Assembly: GCA_947627985.1 (NCBI GenBank) | Contig: CANQYD010000013.1 | Span: 1-54,344, forward strand | Source of the DNA: an uncultured Clostridia bacterium | GTDB lineage: Bacteria; Bacillota; Clostridia; Oscillospirales; Ruminococcaceae | DNA: 54,344 nucleotides | Direction of reading: 5' to 3' | Shown: in pieces, positions 50,277-54,344 of the stretch | How the letters are laid out: the number at the start of each line of letters is the position of its first letter | Position numbering within the stretch: the stretch's first letter is position 1 | The notes under the pieces: generated by a model | What the model saw: only the letters and a program-made list of their open reading frames with translations | Database searches by the model: none | What the model was told of the DNA's origin: nothing | Position numbers and translations under genes: made by a program

Positions 50277-50882
50277 TTATTGTCTATTTTTGGCAAAATC
50301 TGACGAAATTTCTTCCACAATTTTCCTTAGCTGCTCTACTCCTTCCCCGCTTACCGCGGAAAAGGGAACAACAGTCAGCTGATCGAAGCAGGGAAGTTCA
50401 CCCGGCAAAGCCGCTTCACGAGCCGATCTTTCGGATTTATTGAGCTTATCAGCCTTCGTCAGAACGATTATAAAAGGCAGCTCGCAGTCGATAAGGTAGT
50501 CAATCATCACCAGATCGTCCTTGGTCGGGGGGTGACGAAAATCCACAAGCTGCATGATGAGCCCGATCTCGCGCCGATCATCACCCAAATACCCGCCGAT
50601 GAGGTCCCGCCAGCGCTCTTTTTCCGACTTTGACACTTTAGCATACCCATACCCCGGGAGATCGACAAAGCTGACATCTCCCAATTTATAGAAATTCACG
50701 GTCGCGGTCTTGCCGGGAGTGGCGCTCACCCGAGCGAGCGAACGCCTACCGAACAGGCTGTTGATGAGCGACGATTTCCCGACGTTTGAGTGCCCGGAAA
50801 ACGCGATCTCCAAGCCCTTTGACGGCGGCAGCTGCTTAAAAGTCCCGTATGCCGCCGAAAATTCTGCAAGGTTAAAATTCAT
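50277..50882 (-). CDS. engB: ribosome biogenesis GTPase EngB/YsxC
   Basis: 201 residues. G1 GHSNVGKSS (about 30-38), G2 region around ATPGKTATVNFY, G3 DLPGYGYAKVSKSEKERW, G4 LTKADKLNKSE, G5 SAVSGEGVEQL. YsxC is an essential GTPase needed for assembly of the 50S subunit. It lies directly behind lon, sharing one base (stop/start at 50882), as in many Firmicutes where lon-ysxC is an operon. Confidence 0.96.
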   Translation of the reverse strand: MNFNLAEFSAAYGTFKQLPPSKGLEIAFSGHSNVGKSSLINSLFGRRSLARVSATPGKTATVNFYKLGDVSFVDLPGYGYAKVSKSEKERWRDLIGGYLGDDRREIGLIMQLVDFRHPPTKDDLVMIDYLIDCELPFIIVLTKADKLNKSERSAREAALPGELPCFDQLTVVPFSAVSGEGVEQLRKIVEEISSDFAKNRQ

Positions 50883-53278
50883 CAGCTTCTTGCTCCGATC
50901 CTGTTGCCGGGCTTTTGGTAATTTTTAGGGATAACGTCCTGCCCGCTCTTCGGCATGATTAGAGCGGTGTTCAGAACGTCCTCCACCGTCTCGGCAAAGA
51001 CGAATTCCACGGCTGCTTTGACCTTTTCATCGACCTCTTCAAGGTCGGGTCTGTTGGCGGCGGGGATAATTACGGTGCGGATTCCGGCTTTATATGCAGC
51101 CATCGTCTTTTCTCTGAGACCCCCGATCGCAAGGACTTTTCCTCGAAGAGTGATCTCCCCGGTCATTGCGACGTCCGACCTCACGGGAATTCCCGAAAGT
51201 TCGGAGATTATCGCGGTCGCAAGGGTCACGCCGGCTGAGGGACCGTCTTTCGGAACAGCGCCTTCGGGAGCATGAATGTGAATATCCTTTTTCTTGTAAA
51301 ATTCGGGGTCGATGCCGTATTTATCGGCAACGCTTCTTGCGTAGCTGACGGCGATCTTGGCGCTTTCCTTCATGACGTCGCCGAGGGAACCGGTCAGCTC
51401 AAGGGTGCCTTTTCCGTCTACCGAGAGCACTTCAAGGGGCATGAGAGTGCCGCCTACCGACGTCCATGCAAGACCGTTGACCTCGCCAACCTGCGGCGTT
51501 TCGGATTTGAGATCGTTTGTGAATTTTCTGATACCGAGGTACTTCTCGACCGTCTCCTGAGTGACGGTGATCCTGTTAGCCTCTTTTGATACGATATCTT
51601 TTGCGGCTTTTCTGCAAATCGAGGCTATGCAGCGCTCAAGCGATCTGACCCCGGCTTCACGGGTATAAAAATCGATGAGTTCATAAAGACCGGAATCGGT
51701 GAAGCGGAGCATGTTGCCGTTGAGACCGTTAGCCTTGAGCTGCTTCGGGACAAGGTGCCTCTTTGCGATCTCGTACTTCTCTTCACGGGTATAGCTCGGC
51801 AGCTCGATGACGTCCATGCGGTCAAGAAGGGGAGGAGCGATGGTGTCGAGGGTGTTGGCGGTCGTGATGAACAAAACGTCTGAAAGATCGAAGGGTATCT
51901 CGATATAATGATCGCGGAATTCTTTATTCTGCTCGCTGTCCAAGACTTCCAGCATGGCGCTCGAGGGATCGCCTCGGAAATCGTTAGACATCTTATCTAT
52001 CTCATCGAGGAGGATCATCGGGTTTTTGGTGCCCGCCTGCTTTACCGCGGCGATGATCCGACCCGGCATCGAGCCTATGTAGGTCTTTCTGTGCCCTCTG
52101 ATGTCGGATTCGTCCCGGATTCCTCCGAGGGAGACTCTTGCATATTTTCTGCCCAAAGCCTTTGCGACGGACTTTCCGATTGAGGTCTTACCCACGCCGG
52201 GAGGTCCCACAAGGCAGATGATCTGACCTTTGACATCGGGAATAAGATTTCTCACGGCGATGAGTTCAAGTATTCTGTCCTTGACCTTTTTCATGCCGTA
52301 GTGATCGCGGTCGAGCTGAGCCGAGACCTTGTTTATGTCGGTCTTGTCGGTGGTCTTTTTGTTCCAGGGAAGCTCCAAGACGGTGTCGAGATAGCTCCTG
52401 ATGACCGACGCCTCCTGCGAACCGTAAGGCATTTTCCCGAGGCGGTTTGCCTCCTCGACGAGCTTCTCGACGCTCTTTTCGGGAAGCCCTAATTTTGCGA
52501 TCTTTTCAAGATATGCAAAACTCTCGTCGGCGGGGTCTTCCTCTTCGCCGAGTTCTTCCCTGATGACACGCATTTCTTCTCTAAGATAATAATCCCGCTG
52601 TTCTCTTGCGATCGCTTCCCCGACTTTTTCATGCAGGTCTCGTTCGATGACGATCATCTGCGTCTCATCGGATAACATCGCAAAGAGTTTGGCAAGCTTT
52701 TCTGAGGCGGTAGGAGTCTCTAAAAGCTCCTGTCTGCGGTCGGCTGAGAATACTATATTAAAAGCGATCGCTTCAAAGAGCTGCTCGCAGCTTGACGCGC
52801 CGTTTACGGAATTTCTGAGTTCGTCCGGCATCTTCGGAACGACCTGAGAATAGGAATTGAAAGCCGCCTTGACAAGCTTCATCAGGGACAAAATTTCGTC
52901 GTCGGAAGCGGGATCGGAGGCATAATTCGAGCACTGTCTGACCGTCGCGATTATGCCCTCCTCGGTCTTATTGAAATCTACAAGTTTAGCTTTTATGAGA
53001 CCTTCGACGCGGACCCTTGTGATCCCGTCCGGGCTCTTGACGGTCTGGATAATGCGGCAGATCGTGCCGACGGTGTAGACGTCGCGCATGTCGGGGTCCT
53101 GAACGGAATTATCCTTCTGAGCGGTCAAAAAGACGAGCTTCTGATCCGAAAGCGCCGCTCTTAAGGAGTCGAGTGAGCGTTTTCTGGTGACGTCGAAGCG
53201 AAGCTGCATACCCGGAAAGACGACAACGTCCCTCGTGGCGACGCAGGGAAGCGTCATAAATGTAAATTTTTCGGACAT
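50882..53278 (-). CDS. lon: ATP-dependent Lon protease
   Basis: 798 residues. N-terminal LonN domain (1-200, LPCVATRDVVVFPGMQLRFDVTRKRSL), coiled coil, AAA+ domain with Walker A GPPGVGKTS (near 355-363) and LLDEIDKM, and a C-terminal serine-lysine protease domain with catalytic S681 in PKDGPSAGVT and the lysine near 724 (GGLREKTMAA). It degrades misfolded and regulatory proteins in the cytosol. Good consensus promoter; no CIRCE element was seen upstream. It is the first gene of lon-engB. Confidence 0.97.
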   Translation of the reverse strand: MSEKFTFMTLPCVATRDVVVFPGMQLRFDVTRKRSLDSLRAALSDQKLVFLTAQKDNSVQDPDMRDVYTVGTICRIIQTVKSPDGITRVRVEGLIKAKLVDFNKTEEGIIATVRQCSNYASDPASDDEILSLMKLVKAAFNSYSQVVPKMPDELRNSVNGASSCEQLFEAIAFNIVFSADRRQELLETPTASEKLAKLFAMLSDETQMIVIERDLHEKVGEAIAREQRDYYLREEMRVIREELGEEEDPADESFAYLEKIAKLGLPEKSVEKLVEEANRLGKMPYGSQEASVIRSYLDTVLELPWNKKTTDKTDINKVSAQLDRDHYGMKKVKDRILELIAVRNLIPDVKGQIICLVGPPGVGKTSIGKSVAKALGRKYARVSLGGIRDESDIRGHRKTYIGSMPGRIIAAVKQAGTKNPMILLDEIDKMSNDFRGDPSSAMLEVLDSEQNKEFRDHYIEIPFDLSDVLFITTANTLDTIAPPLLDRMDVIELPSYTREEKYEIAKRHLVPKQLKANGLNGNMLRFTDSGLYELIDFYTREAGVRSLERCIASICRKAAKDIVSKEANRITVTQETVEKYLGIRKFTNDLKSETPQVGEVNGLAWTSVGGTLMPLEVLSVDGKGTLELTGSLGDVMKESAKIAVSYARSVADKYGIDPEFYKKKDIHIHAPEGAVPKDGPSAGVTLATAIISELSGIPVRSDVAMTGEITLRGKVLAIGGLREKTMAAYKAGIRTVIIPAANRPDLEEVDEKVKAAVEFVFAETVEDVLNTALIMPKSGQDVIPKNYQKPGNRIGARS

Positions 53279-53325
53279 AAAATAACCTCTCTATCACATT
53301 TTAACCGAAGTTTGGAACCTGCACA

Positions 53326-53340
53326 GCCGATATCATCGGC
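53326..53340. promoter_or_regulatory. palindrome at lon transcription start
   Basis: GCCGAT (53326-53331) ATC ATCGGC (53335-53340): 6-bp perfect inverted repeat with a 3-base centre, just downstream of the lon -10. A possible operator or 5' hairpin; no known factor assigned. Confidence 0.35.
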
Positions 53341-53348
53341 ATACAGCT

Positions 53349-53377
53349 ATTATAGCAAATATCCGCGCAATTTGCAA
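53349..53377 (-). promoter_or_regulatory. promoter of lon-engB
   Basis: On the minus strand: TTGCAA (53377-53372), 17-bp spacer, TG-extended TATAAT (53354-53349). Confidence 0.8.
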
Positions 53378-53530
53378 TAGATAAATTTATGGATATAATG
53401 CATTGAATCGGGAGAGGATTTGGTAAAAAGATAGAGGGTGGGGAGTAAGGGGTGATGGTGCCGATGTGCGATAAGGAGGGGTGGGTGGAGTGTGAGAGGA
53501 GAGGGGAGGGGGTCATTAGCGGCTTGGTGG

Positions 53531-53783
53531 AAGAGGAAGCTTACGGGCGGAGCCCCGCCGGTCCGAAGGACCGGCGCGCCTGCGCCTTCGGCGCAGGCGG
53601 TCCCGCTCCGCGGGACGGGCTCCGCCCGATCTATCCCACACAGCCATCCCCTGTAAGTACATCCCCGCAACACCTCATGCAAGCTCCCAGCCAATCTTCA
53701 ACGGAGTATAGCACTTTCTTTGCGTGCCGCATTTGGAGTTATATGAAATGTCAGATTTAAGCATATAGACCTACTGTCTGCTC
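53531..53783 (+). repeat. tandem repeat unit with cloverleaf, copy 1
   Basis: The unit starts AAGAGGAAGC, includes the cloverleaf 53545-53627, and continues through ATCTTCAACGGAGTATAGCA and ATGAAATGTCAGATT. The second copy starts 412 bases later. Confidence 0.75.
53545..53627. repeat. cloverleaf palindrome, type II variant, copy 1
   Basis: Outer arms GGGCGGAGCCC (53545-53555) and GGGCTCCGCCC (53617-53627). Inner hairpins: GCCGGTCC/GGACCGGC (GAA loop), CGCCTGCGCC/GGCGCAGGCG (TTC loop), GTCCCGC/GCGGGAC (TCC loop). Outer GAA:TTC of the other islands is replaced by GGA:TCC on both sides. Confidence 0.9.
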
Positions 53784-53941
53784 CTGAGCACAGTTTGTAC
53801 AAATCCTAAAATTAAGCAAAGTGCCACTTTCACAGCTTAAATGGGCACTATGCCTCTATGATACCCTCCTATCTACTCCTTTCCTTGCCTTGTGCAGAAT
53901 CCAACAATGCAGGGGTGACAGCCTCTTTACCATCTTAGTGA

Positions 53942-54195
53942 AAGAGGAAGCCTCCCGGGCGGAGCCCCGCCGGTCCGAAGGACCGGCGCGCCTGCGCCTC
54001 CGGCGCAGGCTGTCCCGCTTCGCGGGACGGGCTCCGCCCGAGGTCTCTCACACAGCCTTTCCCCGTAAGAACAGCCCTGCAGCACTATATGCAAGCAGCC
54101 AGCCTATCTTCAACGCAGTATAGCACTTTCTTAGCACGCCGCATTTGGAACCACATGAAATGTCAGATTCAAGCACATAAAGACCGTCTGTTCCG
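53942..54195 (+). repeat. tandem repeat unit with cloverleaf, copy 2
   Basis: Imperfect copy of 53531-53783. The stretch between the two copies (53784-53941) has no recognised gene. Confidence 0.75.
53957..54039. repeat. cloverleaf palindrome, type II variant, copy 2
   Basis: Outer arms 53957-53967 and 54029-54039, same as the preceding copy. The triloops of the second and third inner hairpins are exchanged (TCC and TTC instead of TTC and TCC), while the arms are kept except at the last base pairs. Confidence 0.9.
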
Positions 54196-54259
54196 GAACG
54201 CATACGATACCCATCTCTCAACCCTTACCAAAAATAAAATCTCCCCCACCAACACTTTT

Positions 54260-54337
54260 TTCAAAATATGTTATGTTAAAATAGATCTGTTACAAAAAGT
54301 AGCAGCCAAACGCTTCAAAAAATGTTATGATGAAATA
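54260..54337 (+). repeat. two AT-rich 24-bp direct repeats at right edge
   Basis: 54260-54283 and 54314-54337 agree in 21 of 24 positions and share CAAAA, ATGTTATG and AAATA. Centre distance 54 bp, about five helical turns. They could be operator sites or promoter parts of a gene beyond the window. Confidence 0.6.
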
Positions 54338-54344
54338 ACTGCAA

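Noticed and set aside
53279-53400. CIRCE or CtsR operator upstream of lon
   Set aside because: Neither the CIRCE inverted repeat nor a tandem AGGTCAAA type site is present; only a short GCCGAT/ATCGGC palindrome.
1-54344. tRNA or rRNA genes
   Set aside because: No CCA-ended cloverleaf with T-arm GGTTC pattern and no conserved rRNA segment was seen; the cloverleaf repeats have no tRNA features.

Overview
The window looks like a chromosomal segment of a spore-forming Clostridia-type Firmicute, probably an Oscillospirales/Ruminococcaceae-like gut bacterium. The reasons are cotJABC and spoVAD-spoVAE, GGAGG ribosome binding sites, TTGACA/17 bp/TATAAT promoters, a Val T-box, an hprK-PHP-murB-rapZ-whiA-dnaE cluster, a moderately GC-rich composition and a GH26 mannanase lipoprotein. 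This placement is inferred from gene content only. No tRNA, rRNA, CRISPR array, transposase or phage gene was seen.

Layout: 1-460 is a repeat mosaic ending in a sporulation-type promoter for cotJABC (461-1569). Then come a MATE exporter (1651-2994, minus), a palindrome-rich repeat island (3111-3614), spoVAD-spoVAE (minus), a lipoprotein (5127-5951), a second repeat island (5971-6655), a CmpB-like membrane protein (minus), T-box-valS, a CPBP protease-like protein, and an ABC exporter with one ATPase and three permeases (11660-15103). A third repeat island (15104-16059) precedes an orphan histidine kinase, and a fourth (17150-17902) follows it. Next are prfB (minus), a complete carbohydrate-type ABC importer (19313-23781), an OB-like lipoprotein, and a minus-strand block: Ca-type P-ATPase, flavin reductase, PRPP synthetase, and potABCD. 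A ten-gene plus-strand operon-like run (33478-46307) carries murD, a GNAT, a PLP enzyme, hprK, a PHP phosphoesterase, murB, rapZ, whiA, dnaE and the mannanase. The right part is minus strand: nfeD/SPFH, yerC-methyltransferase-hslO, lon-engB. It ends in a fifth repeat island (53531-54195).

Functional themes: sporulation and germination (cotJ, spoVA), envelope synthesis (murB, murD), carbon-status control (hprK, rapZ), solute uptake (sugar and polyamine importers, both with substrate-binding lipoproteins that also carry a C-terminal membrane anchor), and protein quality control (lon, hslO). Most genes are packed with 4-nt ATGA overlaps. The intergenic spaces are unusual because they are filled with structured repeat DNA.

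The most unusual content is that repeat DNA. There are seven cloverleaf-shaped palindromes built of GAA/TTC triloop hairpins with compensatory changes between copies. There is a hairpin element whose 14-bp stem has largely different sequence in two otherwise conserved copies, and a 123-nt element in two inverted copies with covarying stems. There are also seven or more places with period-7 TCTRAYN arrays, one of them inside the valS T-box leader. No mobilising enzyme is present in the window.
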